Positions 30,171-41,053 of a stretch of DNA of 64,000 bases are shown in pieces. The position numbers were made by a program, and so were the translations under genes. The notes under the pieces were generated by a model. The model was not told where the DNA came from. It ran no database searches and saw only the letters and a program-made list of their open reading frames with translations. This DNA comes from Mytilus californianus (Eukaryota; Mollusca; Bivalvia; Mytilida; Mytilidae). The number at the start of each line of letters is the position of its first letter. The first letter of the stretch is position 1. Where the stretch lies: NCBI RefSeq assembly GCF_021869535.1, contig NW_026262659.1:1798001-1862000 (forward strand), written 5' to 3'.

Positions 30171-30369
30171 ACTTGATTAATCGATCTTATGCAAGTGCAC
30201 GTATACATGCACATGTAAAAGACTTTGATTCATTTTGAAACATTCAAATACGAAATGAAAGATGAATTTTGGTCTGTTTTGTAGTGTACTTATATCAACT
30301 CAATTTTCAAACAATGAAAGAATTTTCATAGATATTTTTTTCAACCCGAAAAAGGTAAACAGATATATG

Positions 30370-30570
30370 GATATTCATTTGCGTAAGGTCGATTTCTATC
30401 CGACACATATCATGTATTGCTGATCATTTTCGCTGTTTCTATGCCTCGATTTACGAGATTTGAATATCGACACACTAATCTTGTAAATCGAGGTCATAGA
30501 AACAGCGAAAATGATCAGCAATACATGATCTGTTTTGGATAGAAATCGACCTTACGCAAATGAATATACA
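30370..30570. mobile_element. Near-perfect hairpin element, arms about 90 bp
   Basis: The left arm 30370-30460 contains GCGTAAGGTCGATTTCTATC, CATGTATTGCTGATCATTTT and CGCTGTTTCTATG. The right arm 30474-30570 is its mirror (CATAGAAACAGCG, AAAATGATCAGCAATACATG, GATAGAAATCGACCTTACGC). The spacer is about 14 bases. Very few mismatches, so recent. Confidence 0.85.
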
Positions 30571-30960
30571 GACATCTGTTTGCCTTACTCTCCACATGTA
30601 ATATAGTTTAAGAGATAAAACAGTTTTGAGGATGATAGGGAAAACATGATAAATAGACAACAATCATAATTTAAAGTCAATTAGTCCATGCATAAAACGT
30701 CATATGATTATTTTGGAGACATAGAAAGCAGGTATATCTTGACATGCTGATAATTTTCCCTTGTCAAATTTCTGATTATTTTCGCCCTTAACAGTGTGAA
30801 CATAGCAAAGATAGTTTTGGATTGAATAGGCAAAAACATGACAATAAGCTAAAATTAATAATCTGAAAATGTAGGTGAAAATAGAAAAAAGGTGTATCTT
30901 AACATTTGAACTTTTAGCCTCCTGTCACATTTTCTCTATCTATTACGTTTGAAGGACTTG
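30570..30960. other. Spacer with weak similarity to family I
   Basis: AATTTAAAGTCAATTAGTCC and a following GACATAGAAAGCAGGTATAT recall the blocks at 29530-29640. No gene. Confidence 0.35.
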
Positions 30961-31700
30961 TTTTTCAACAAACAATCGGCATTCCCATTAGAATCAACTA
31001 TGTTCCTCTTCTTGTCGACTTTTCCTTTATTCATACGAGGAATACTTCACACAGGAGGTTCTTCGCAAGAACAAAAAGAAGCTTGTATTATCATTTAACT
31101 TCATGTTTCGTTTAGATGATGTCCTCTCACTAAATAATTCAAATTTTCGTGACTATGTTGAACGCATCTATTACAGCGAACTATAAAAAAAAGAGATACA
31201 ACAAATACAGTTAAGTCTTATTTATATCTTGATTTACATGTCGAAATTGACAATGAGGGTCGGTTGAGAACAAAACTTTACAACAAAAAAGATGATTTCA
31301 GTTTTCCAATTATGAACTTTCCATGTAGAAAAATTGAGTACATATCTTTCCGTTGATACAATATGCAAGAACTTGCATTTCCTATCATGATTTCCTTTAT
31401 AGAGGATTGATGCTTACAGGGAAGCAATTATACCAAGAGTTCCAAGTGGTGAAGTTGAAGTTGAAATCATCCCTTCGAAATATTACGGACGCCTTCACCA
31501 GTTGTTTGACCGTCATGGAATATCTGTTTCACAGATGACATTCAAAATATGTCTACAATCCGTGCTCTTTTCTCGAATGTGATATACAGTCAATTAGACT
31601 CATCACCGGGTATTAGTTTCATGAGCAAGACAACTGGTGCCACATGTGGAGCAGGATCTGCCAAGCCTTCCAGAGCACTTAAGATCCATCCCGGTTTTGG
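30960..31700 (+). pseudogene. Penelope-type RT fragment, motif B to 3' tail
   Basis: Decayed motif B (IGIPIRINYVPLLVDFSF) near 30975, motif C FRLDDVLSLNNS with LDD at 31112-31120, DYVERIYY, then in another frame YLDLHVEIDNEGRLRTKLYN and KKDDFSFPIMNFPC. The thumb block EVEVEIIPSKYYGRLHQLFD with HGISVSQM lies near 31440-31540. It ends in ACATGTGGAGCAGGATCTGC at 31645, a tail also seen (minus) at 8550. The family is the same as 12540-14640. Confidence 0.7.
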
Positions 31701-32735
31701 TTGGGTTCTTGTTGCTAGGTCTTTATAAAAAAAAATCACCAGAGCACTTCGGTTGAGTCGTAACTTACTACTTTGCATAACATTATGTCGTTTAAGTTTA
31801 CGGTTTCTGAAGAGTTGCATTTAAAATTTAGAACATGACCTTGACCTTTGACCTTGAAATAAATTTACTGTTGATGGTACAAGAACCTAAAATAAAAACA
31901 CGCTAAGCTTTTCTGCCTTATGATTTATCAGTTATATCAACACATTATAATTATGTCGATCACAAAAAAGGAAAGAAAAAAAACTTGCATTACATGTAAC
32001 TGTAGCGCTTCGGTAAAAATTGAAAAGATTATCCTGCGGAAGTAAAGGAATTTTGGGGAAAAAATAATTAACGATAGTATTACGGTGTCTGAGGATTTCC
32101 GGTAACAAGAACAAGAGCGGAAGGTTGTTGATATCCTTAATGACACAAACTGTGCCCCTTTTATAGTTGACTCGTTCCAGCATTGCAATAAGCCTCAGTT
32201 TGAGTCCAATTAAATTAAGTAGGGTTCTGTAATAGTTCCACTCATTTCATTAATTTAAAACCACACACCGTTACCTTAACTTGATGATATTTTTGCTTAT
32301 AAATTGCATTTTAAAGAGTTCTCTTATTATATTACTACAATTTTGAATACGTCTAATAATCATGATGATCTATTATAAACAGCAAAAATTGTTCTTTATT
32401 TAATTCATTTATTTGAGTTTCACACGGCAGTTCCTGTAGAAACCTTATTACGGGATATCTCATCCCATGTTTTAAGGTAATGTTGTTTATACCATTGGAA
32501 TTACTAATCCAAGAATTCAATTATAGAAAAACGAGTGGCCCAACAACTCACATTAATTCACAAAACCACGTAGCGCTTGAATTTATTATTAGTGTTGTTC
32601 GGTCACGACTCATATATTTTTTGATATTTGATTTCTTGGATAAGTTTTTTCGTTTAATTTCATTTACTTTTTTTGGAAATAAAGTGAAAAGTACAAGAAA
32701 CTATATCTTTTGCAACGCATTCTGACTTTGTTTTA
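31700..32735. other. No recognisable gene
   Basis: About 1 kb of AT-rich DNA. Short ORFs lack any family signature. Confidence 0.45.
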
Positions 32736-32740
32736 AGAGG

Positions 32741-33030
32741 ATACGATACAGTTTTGATCCCAAGGTGATTTTTTTACGAAAATTTGCATACAAGCTATTT
32801 TTCACCTAGTTAATTCAAATATGTAATAAAAAATATACTATACATAATATGTGCTACTTTAAGAGATAAATGGGGTCCATGAATTTGTTTTCAAGTTAAA
32901 TCAGTCTGAGTGATAAACATCAGTCGAAAAATGCACCTTTTCCCGTCATGTCACAGTTTGACGTCGCGAAAATAGCATTTTACGTTAGCAAAAAGCCAAC
33001 GTCATTACCTCCCCTGTAACTGTATCGTAT
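32741..33030. mobile_element. Putative 290-bp MITE
   Basis: Perfect 13-bp inverted ends: ATACGATACAGTT at 32741-32753 and AACTGTATCGTAT at 33018-33030. No coding potential. The element type cannot be assigned from these ends. Confidence 0.45.
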
Positions 33031-33164
33031 ATAACTGAGATCCACGTAAACCTATTGAACCTTTAATGTTGATCAGTCTAACACTCTAAATATTGTCTTT
33101 ATGTGTACCAACATTGATTTGGATATTTATACATCAAAACATTATCTTAACCCTATATTAATAG

Positions 33165-33255
33165 TTACATAGTGTGCTAGTGACCTAATACGATATATAC
33201 GTGGTCAGTAAATTCCATATGGGGTGAGAGCAAAGTACACTGTGTAACGAATTTA
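33165..33255. repeat. Short element sharing ends with the 43095 hairpin
   Basis: GTTACATAGTGTGC opens it and ACACTGTGTAACGAATTTAT closes it. The closing word is the same as at 43214-43240. CCTAATACG occurs inside both. The interior is shorter and not a clean hairpin. Confidence 0.4.
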
Positions 33256-34145
33256 TCTTACCGACTATCTTAACATGTGGTATTTAGACTAGTGGCCTAT
33301 CAAAGTGATTAAGTCTTCAATACTTAGTATTAAGAACCTACTTCCATTTGTCTATACAAAAACAAATACCAATAATAACAACTTGTTAGCTTTAAATGTG
33401 TTTTATGAATTGATTTAAATCGTTCATCCTCAATTTCGTCATTTGTTAAAACCATTCAGATTTTTCCTCAACACCGTGTTTGTTTTTATAAAGGGACGTA
33501 ACACCACTACTAATTTGAATTTGTATTGAAATAAGCTCCGCCTACTAACCTAATATAAAATATACACGGTCTACACGCGGTTGCTTTTAACCAATAATAT
33601 TCCTAGAAATTTATAGGAGGTCAGATAAATATTCATATATCGTCCTGAATTGATATTAAGTTCTGTATATAGTGACCTAATTTAGTCTATTTTTCTAAGC
33701 TATAATCGGCTTTGAACTAGCCTGTAGTTGCTGCAAGTACTCTTCGATCGGTACTTAAGTATTTTATCTTTTTGTTTGTATTTGTGTGCTTCGTGGCGAT
33801 ATGTTCAGTGAAGCCCTTTCCAACTGATATTTACAGTTTGTTCATATGGTGTGCTGTCAATCAACTGTATCAGCTAGTGTGGATAAGGTTTAGCACTTGG
33901 AAACAACACATGAGCCTGTAATTCAAAATAACTTAATACAACCCCTAAGATATCATGTTTTTTTTTGTTTTTTTTTTATAAAAGTATGAATATGCAGCGA
34001 ATCCTAATTAGATATAATTTTCATTTCTCCTTTTTTTTAATACACATATATAAACTTGCTTCGTATTTGAGATAGCAATTTATGTCAATTGATATTGAAT
34101 TTCAATTTTGTTTTGAAAAATGATCATTTTGGCAAGTTACTATGC
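33255..34145. other. No recognisable gene; common repeat traces
   Basis: 33800-33880 (AGTGAAGCCCTTTCCAACTG, ATTTACAGTTTGTTC) resembles a repeat tail I associate with mussel RT-type elements. The rest is AT-rich with T runs. Confidence 0.4.
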
Positions 34146-34148
34146 TGT

Positions 34149-34827
34149 TAAAGGTGCATTAGCTACGGGATATAGAAAAAAAATGAAATATGATTTGTTT
34201 TTATTCAATCGTTAATGAAAGTGAAATAGTGATATAATAATTCGCCTTTTAGCAGCGAGTTTAGTTCAGTTTTGTTAAAATAAGCAAATAAACATCGCTA
34301 ATGAAGCATTCACTTGCAAGTGAATAACTCGATCTCATTAAATCCGTATTCATGTGAATTTCAATTGACCCCTCAGCTAGAGACGGGTTCCGCATGAACT
34401 AGGGGTGTTCAGCTATTAAAATGAAAAGAATGTCAACATTGGCAGTGAAACAAGGGCAAACATTTGGTTGACTGATTCGATCCACAAAAACTCATTCTTA
34501 TACAGGTTAGAACGATTATTGACATATTTTTTCAACCTATTAAATTTGAAACCAAACAGACCTAGAAAAATCCAATTACACGAGTTTATGTTTATATCGG
34601 GTTATAGGACCGTCGGAAGTCTTCGGACGACACCTCAATGGTTAATTAGATGTCGTCTAGACTAAAATACACACGAAATGTTGATACATATTATCGAGTC
34701 CGTGCATCGTAAATTGTTTATTTTAGACTATTTATAATTTGAATATACGTTTAAGTATGTTGTAAATCAAATATTAGAATTTGAGTCAAATCGGTGAACA
34801 TGAATTTGGCAGCTAATGCCCCTTTAA
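34149..34827. mobile_element. Putative 680-bp element with short inverted ends
   Basis: TAAAGGTGCATTAGCT at 34149 is mirrored, with one inserted base and one mismatch, by AGCTAATGCCCCTTTAA at 34811. No reading frame inside looks conserved. Only the ends support the call. Confidence 0.4.
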
Positions 34828-34829
34828 TA

Positions 34830-35370
34830 CATCAACGATTCGGTAATTTATTTATTGATGAATTTGTAATGAGATAATAAGTATAGTAGATAGTAATTTC
34901 GCCTTTTGTTTCGGTTAAGGTCACTACTACTAAGGCATATCCGCAACAGGTACATGTACCATAGCATTTTAGCCAAATTATTAAACGAACTGGGAACTTC
35001 TGTTCTCATATGAATTAGAATTCATATAAAACCTTCTAATAAACTAAAAGAAAAAATAAACTATTTCAAAATGATGTCCTGTTACTCAATGACCCAACTT
35101 TCAAGAGTTTTACAGTTTATAAGATTCCTCTGGTTTGCGTTTGTTACCTTGCTTTGTCTTCCTTGATAAATGAAATTTGAACATTGGTAAACTACCAACA
35201 TTTACGTGTTTCCATATCTGCACTACTCATATCTAACTATACGGTAAAAATTTTGTTAATTGTTTAGGGCCGTAAAATGACCCATTGTTGAATTTGGTCT
35301 ATGGTGGATACCACATATCATCTTCTTATAAACGTGAAATTGAATCCCATATGAGTCGGAGATATTGATC
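34830..35370. other. No recognisable gene
   Basis: AT-rich spacer; no motif found. Confidence 0.4.
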
Positions 35371-35374
35371 CTCA

Positions 35375-35750
35375 AGTATACAAATAAAGGCAACAGTAGT
35401 ATACCGCTGTTCGAAACTCATAAATCGATAGAGATAAAAACAAATCCGGGTTACAAACTAAAACTGAGGGAAACGCATCGAATATAAGAGGAGAACAACG
35501 ACACAACAAAAACACAACATTAAAATGTAATACACACAGAAACGAACTATAATATAACAATGGCCATTTTCCTGACTTGGTACAGGACATTTTAAGAAAA
35601 AAATGGTGGGTTGAACCTGGTTTTGTGGCATGACAAACCTCCCGCTTTAATTGCAACGTCAAACACAACACTAAAACGACAACATCACATGACAGGACCA
35701 CAATACAAATAAAAGGGAGAACATAAAGGACAAAGAAACACACGAATAAT
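35375..35750 (-). repeat. Family C repeat, minus copy
   Basis: Reverse complement of 40390-40770, almost without gaps. Read on the minus strand it gives the same ACAAAACCAGGTTCAACCCA and CCTGTACCAAGTCAGGAAAA words. Confidence 0.85.
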
Positions 35751-35764
35751 AGCTAACAAAAGGT

Positions 35765-36000
35765 ACTAGGCTTAAAATTCAATACGCCAGACGTGCGTCT
35801 AGTCCACACAAGACCATCCAGTGACGCTCAGATGAAAAAAACTTGAAAGCCAAAACAAGTACAAAGCCGAAGAGCACCGAGGACCAAAACTTCCAAAATG
35901 TTGCGCCTAACACGGCCAGGGTTTTCAAGAATTTATAAGTCCTTGGCTTTCAATGATTTGGGATTTGAAAGTTCCCGATGTAAAGCGGTGCATATACATG
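35765..36000 (+). repeat. Mussel-type repeat (family D)
   Basis: AATACGCCAGACGTGCGTCT, CCAGTGACGCTCAGAT and AGCCGAAGAGCACCGAGGA match 43403-43510 in order. Recognised as a very common mussel repeat. Confidence 0.75.
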
Positions 36001-36955
36001 ATATCTATAAAGTGTTCTTTTCATTTAATATGCCTAAAGGTGGCCGAAAACTGAAGTTTCATAGAATTTGGTAAAGTATGATCACTGTGTCTAAACTACC
36101 ACGGCAAAAAAATGTTTGGACTCAATAGTATCTAATATCCGGAACGGTGACGGACAATCAACAGACAGAGGAAAGATAGAATTTTTGTTTATTTATTTGT
36201 TGTTTTAATGATATTGAAGAATATACATACACATATAACTATTTTCGATTGTGAGATGTAATATTTTCTACAACAGTTCTAGATTAATTGAGAAATAAGT
36301 TAAAAGGCACTTCAAAATGGTGAATTGAGAGAACCCTGCCTTGAATGTTTTTTATTTCTCTTTAAATTGTGCACATTGTACGAAAAGAAAAGTACGGAAA
36401 GAAAGATATTAACACAGGGATTGCATGACTAGTCGGGTCATGTCAAAATGGAAGGACCCTGTTTCGTCAATGTTGTTTACTATATAAGGACCTGGTTTTG
36501 TTTCAGTATAGGACCCGATTTTGTTTTGTTTTGAAACCACAAATTTCTGAAAACCTACGTTAACACGGATCTAAACATTGTCCGTCTGAAGAAATTCAAT
36601 ATGTGAGTCATAAAGATGTTATTGCAACTCTTTTCATCATGCACTTACATTAATTCCTTATGATGTTTGTTTGTTTTCTATACTAGTTTGTAATGATGTA
36701 AAAATAGGAAGATGTGGTATGAATGTGTTATCATATTGATTTATCAAAAGAGTACTTTGTTTACAATATAATTGTCAATATTTTACACCTTGCTAACGCT
36801 TGGTCTAAAAATATTAACAAATATAATGCCTACCTATGTTAAAATGAGCATAGAGCATGGCATGAAATAGTTATTTCTTTTTATAAATAAAAGTTGGTTA
36901 GCAACATTATAACGTCCAAATATCTTCGTCGTATTTCGAACAACCTAAGTTGCCA
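36000..36955. other. No recognisable gene
   Basis: 36708-36722 repeats the first 15 bases of family A (GAAGATGTGGTATGA). Otherwise nothing supportable. Confidence 0.4.
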
Positions 36956-36964
36956 TATAGTCCG

Positions 36965-37265
36965 TGAAAAATGACAATGAGACAACTTTCCATCAGAGAC
37001 CAAATGACGTAAAAGTTAGCAAATATAGTTCACCGTATGGCATCCAACAATGAGAAACGCCCATACGGCAGAGCAAGCTAAAAAGGCCCCGAAATGAATT
37101 ATATTAAAACAAACGTGAAAACCAACGACCTGATTTATGTATAAAACAAAAAATGAAATACAAATATAATAAACAGCAACAAAAGACAACCACCGAATTA
37201 CAGGCACCTAGATTCGGTACTGACACATACAAAATGGCGAAATTGGACGTGTTAGCGCACCCCCC
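36965..37265 (+). repeat. Family A repeat, plus copy
   Basis: ACAATGAGACAACTTTCCATC, GCAAGCTAAAAAGGCCCCGA, AACGTGAAAACCAACG and CAAAAGACAACCACCGAATT follow the order of other copies. It ends at a 13-base C run at 37261. Confidence 0.8.
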
Positions 37266-37440
37266 CCCCCCCCATCCTTTTATTTGTCTGTTTGACTTTT
37301 TATTTTTGGCCATGGCGTTGTCAGTTTGTTTTCGATCTATGAGTTTGACTGTCCCTCTTGTATCTTTCGTCCCTCTTTTTTAACATGCGTTATGTTTGTT
37401 GTTCTAGAGTTAGATCGAGTTTGTTATATCATGACAATTT
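37265..37440 (+). repeat. Mussel-type RT 3'-tail repeat
   Basis: TTGGCCATGGCGTTGTCAGT, TATGAGTTTGACTGTCCCTC and TATCTTTCGTCCCTCTTTT. The last part also appears inverted at 9300-9340. I recall this block as lying downstream of mussel RT elements. Confidence 0.5.
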
Positions 37441-38070
37441 TTGTTTTTCATTGTTTTACATTTTTTTTTTTTTTTTAACTATGGACGAAGAGCGTTGAGT
37501 CTGGTATTCATCTACGTAAGAACTTTCGCCCATTGAAAGAAATATGTAATAAAACTTATTATCAACAACTTACAGATACTTTTATCTATCAGTGGTATGT
37601 AATAGTTCCAATATTACAAAAATACGAATGTTGATGAATTGCTGTTTCACTGACGTTTATGACACATACTAAATTTCGAGATTAGAATTTTGATCAGGAC
37701 GTGCGAGTCTTATCAACAATAATTCTTGACTGGCCAAAGTCTACTTGACTCTTTTATCAATACTTATTTACAAAAGGTGTGTTCGATCAGCATTTTGAAA
37801 CACAACTGGACCCTAGTTCCAATGAAAGTCTGAAGCACCAGTTGCACGTTCTTATTCCACCACCTTTTTAAAGTTGGCTCTGTCGTTAATTGGTTTCGAC
37901 TCTCGGTACTATATAAGACCTTGTTTTAGAAAAAAAAAGAATTCTGTTGCAGCTCGTGAATGGAATTATCGTATCTGTGATTCAAGGATTGAAGTCAAAT
38001 GCGTTTATTGAATTTTACAGGATAAAAAGTATTAAGTGAGTAACAGAATTGTATGCGTCAGCTGTTTTGT
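37440..38070. other. No recognisable gene
   Basis: AT-rich spacer with a T run near 37465. Confidence 0.4.
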
Positions 38071-38327
38071 GTCAGTATTGCCTGCCAAAACGTGTATGTA
38101 AAAAAGAAGATGTGGTATGATTGCCAATGAGACAACTCTTCACAAGAGACCAAATGACACAGAAATTAACAACTACAGGTCACCTTACGGTCTTCAACAA
38201 TGACCAAAGCCCATACCGCATAGTCAGCTGTAAAATGCCCCGAAATGACAAATGTAAAACAATTCAAACGATAAAACTAACGATCTTTATTTCATACAAT
38301 TACAACCATCTTGTTTTGGGTCAGCAT
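38071..38327 (+). repeat. 65-bp satellite unit split by a family A repeat
   Basis: TCAGTATTGCCTGCCAAAACG (38072) belongs to the 65-bp satellite seen at 40158. A family A copy (38106-38270) follows, and then the rest of the satellite unit (GATCTTTATTTCATAC and CTTGTTTTGGGTCAGCAT) up to the LTR element. Confidence 0.7.
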
Positions 38328-38545
38328 TGTGACAAAATGATGGGCTTAAAAATATATATATTTATATATTCTTAATATGTTTATTAAACCATTTTCAGTC
38401 CTTCCGAGAGAGAAATATATCTTATGAGTTGTTTGTCTTTTTATAAAATTTTAGAGATTTTGTTGTTCTTATTTTAAATAGATAACATATTGATATTTTC
38501 ATTTACCAAATTAAAGCAATAAGAACTTATTGAGAACGACTTTGA

Positions 38546-38839
38546 ACTATCAAATTTAGTAAATGCATTAATTTTTTTGTTGCTTTTACTATAGGAATTG
38601 TGTTATTTTTATTTTGTAAATATCGTCAAAAAATTAAGAATAGGTGTTTAGCCAAGCGAGGATGTAATATAGAGGTTCAAATAGTCACTAGATACCTTGG
38701 TGGCGATAAAGTGGTGTCAACTAATGTTGAGGGCGATGGTACTGCCTCCAGAGATGGTAAAAAAGCTTCTGCACCACTACTAGAAACCGTCACGAAGAAC
38801 CATTACCCAGTACTCAACTTTTCAAACAAAGAGAAGTAA
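38546..38839 (+). CDS. 3'-terminal reading frame of the deleted LTR element, unknown
   Basis: Open from just after a TGA at 38543 to TAA at 38839, about 97 codons. The start FFVAFTIGIVLFLFCKY is strongly hydrophobic, like a single membrane-spanning segment, followed by basic residues (RQKIKNRCLAKRG) and a polar tail ending FSNKEK. There is no good ATG, but a splice-acceptor-like TTGCTTTTACTATAG stands at 38581-38595, so this may be the last exon of a spliced 3' gene or the end of a membrane protein such as an envelope. Position just before the polypurine tract would suit that. The family is not recognised. Confidence 0.35.
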   Translation, partial: TIKFSKCINFFVAFTIGIVLFLFCKYRQKIKNRCLAKRGCNIEVQIVTRYLGGDKVVSTNVEGDGTASRDGKKASAPLLETVTKNHYPVLNFSNKEK

Positions 38840-39080
38840 AAATCGAGTAAACTAACCACAAGAATGACGATTGGACAAGATCATTGGATATTGGCTCTGA
38901 TTATTGGACACAACGCAGACGTTAAGTAAATAAAACTATACGATCACATGACTTTATATTGGTAGAAGGAATCGTTCTACAACATTACAGGTAGATTTGC
39001 CTGATTTGTTCCAGTCGGTGATAACTGAGCAACCTAGTCAGGGACCCTGAATCAACAGGGTAGGTAAGCTAGGTCAGTTT

Positions 39081-39320
39081 GGAGTAATATCAACGACAGA
39101 TGGTGGATCACATAGAGGTCGGGGTATATTCAACGACATAAGCTGGATATCATGGAGGTCTTAGTATAATCAACGACAGATGGTGGATCACATAGAGGTT
39201 GGAGTTATATCAACGACGGAATGTGGATCACCTGGAGGTCGGAGTAATGTCAACGACAGATGGTGGAACACATGGAGGTCGGAGTAATATCAACGACAGA
39301 TGGTGGATTACATAGAGGTC
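39081..39320 (+). repeat. 40-bp minisatellite, six units
   Basis: Six consecutive 40-bp units start at 39081, 39121, 39161, 39201, 39241 and 39281. The consensus opens GGAGTAATATCAACGACAGA and goes on TGGTGGATCACATAGAGGTC. It lies inside the LTR element upstream of its 3' LTR. Confidence 0.92.
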
Positions 39321-40157
39321 GGAGTAGTTACTGTACTTCTGAATGATGGGGATTGGCGTTGCAGACAAACAAATGGATTGTTGGAGTTGACAACGACGTT
39401 CGGAGGAGCAGTCCACCGGAGTTGGGGTTATGAAGACGGTCCGCAGTTAATGGTTGCGCCTTTATCTTGTATTCCGAAGTTCCGATCTTTGATGTTACGA
39501 AGTGTGTAATGATAGCTAACTTTTACAGCTGAGTTATTCCACTCAAGAACATTGTGAACTATGCATTGCTAGACATTTAGATGTTGTTGAACTGTTAAGA
39601 TAATTTTATTTATGATTTTTTTTTTTTTTTGCAAGCATTCATTTTGTCACCGATTTAAACTAAAATATGAAATTATATTTCTTACGAAAGGGAGGAATGT
39701 GACAACATGATGGGCTTAAAAATATATATATTTATATATTTTTTAATATGTTTATTAAATTGAATAAAATAACACAGGGAAATATCTATCAAGAAAAATA
39801 AGCTTTAAAAAGGTTGTTTTAATTTACAGTTAAAATTATACGTAGATACAAGTACATGTTTACATGTAGGCTATAAGGTGACATGTTGTAATAACAATTA
39901 ATTAATGAACTGGACATAAGCAAGTTCTACAACTATTAATCGTCCAGCTTGGTCAAAACATGTCAATTAAAGTCAGCTTGATAGATATTTATCTGTGTAT
40001 CTTTTGAATACAAACTATTATTGTCAAACTAATAGAAATTTTGATAAACTGTTATATTCAATTGAAATGTATATAAGCTTATGGGTGTACCGTTATGGAC
40101 ACACCGTTCCAGACCGACCAAATAAACTGTTGTTGCAAACTATCTTGTTTCGTTACA

Positions 40158-40345
40158 GCATTGCCTGCCAAAACGTTTATGATCTTTATTTTATATAATT
40201 ACAACTATCTTGTTTTGGATCAGCATTGCCTACCAAAACGTTTATATGATCTTTAGTAATAAAATGCTATGCTTCTGTTTTGGGTCAGTATTGCCTGCCA
40301 AAACGTTTATATGATCTTTATTTCATACCATTTCATATATACATA
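40158..40345 (+). repeat. 65-bp satellite, about three units
   Basis: GCATTGCC(T)GCCAAAACG words start at 40158, 40223 and 40288, exactly 65 bp apart. This is the target sequence into which the LTR element jumped. Confidence 0.85.
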
Positions 40346-40364
40346 CAAAACGACTTGACGTATT

Positions 40365-40775
40365 GAATTTTAAGCCTAGTACCTTTTGTTAGCTATTATT
40401 CGTGTGTTTCTTTGTCCTATATGTTCTCCCATTTATTTGTATTATGGTCCTGTCATGAGATGTTGTCGTGTTGGTGTTGTGTTTGACGTTGCAATTAAAG
40501 CGGGAGGTTTGGCATGCCACAAAACCAGGTTCAACCCACCATTTTTTTCTTAAAATGTCCTGTACCAAGTCAGGAAAATGGCCATTGTTATATTATAGTT
40601 CGTTTCTGTGTGTGTTACATTTTAATGTTGTGTTTTTGTTGTGTCGTTGTTCTCCTCTTATATTTGATGCGTTTCCCTCTGTTTAAGTTTGTAACCCGGA
40701 TTTGTTTTTATCTCTATCGATTTATGAGTTTCGAACAGTGGTATACTACTGTTGCCTTTATTTTGTACTAACTAC
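40365..40775 (+). repeat. Family C repeat, plus copy
   Basis: Same sequence as 28885-29330 and inverse of 35375-35750; see those entries for the shared words. Confidence 0.85.
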
Positions 40776-40789
40776 TATGGTCTTTAGAG

Positions 40790-41050
40790 GTCAATCTATC
40801 AAAAGCCATTGTTATTATATTTAACAAAACTGGTTATTATTTAAAAGAATATTTCTCTTTCGAGAAAGATATTAGATTATTTGTCAATAGTTATAAATAT
40901 TTACTAGGTTTTAAATTTACATCTCATGGACTTTTAACGAAAGGTAGAGAAAAATTATACAAAACATCACTAAAAGCTGTATTTAGATTTCAAAGATGGT
41001 TTTCATTTTTCAACTTAATTACGACCATACAATATAAACCTTTTCAAACA
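40790..41050 (+). pseudogene. LINE reverse transcriptase fragment
   Basis: One open stretch reads KAIVIIFNKTGYYLKEYFSF, then SYKYLLGFKFTSHGLLTKGR and KAVFRFQRWFSFFN. This is the segment after the catalytic motif in LINE RTs, with the usual K..V..FN..G and YKYLG-like signatures. Both flanks are cut off: family C on the left, and the CACTA element starts at 41054. Confidence 0.6.
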
Positions 41051-41053
41051 TAT

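Larger units (their letters stand above)
38328..40157 (+). mobile_element. Internally deleted LTR retrotransposon
   Basis: The full 3' LTR is 39698-40157 (TGTGACAACATGATGGG to CGTTACA), preceded by the polypurine tract CGAAAGGGAGGAA (39685-39697). The first 65 or so bases of an identical-type LTR stand at 38328, flanked by GCAT on the left (38324-38327); GCAT also follows the right end (40158-40161), giving a 4-bp target duplication. The rest of the 5' LTR and most of the internal region (gag, pol) are gone. What remains is the last internal part with one reading frame and a minisatellite. The LTR contains TATATATA runs, an AATAAA at 40124 and a likely RNA end beyond it. Confidence 0.75.

Noticed and set aside
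37016-37383. Overlapping ORFs near a run of prolines
   Set aside because: The proline run is the 13-base C tract. The rest is repeat family A and a common 3'-tail repeat.
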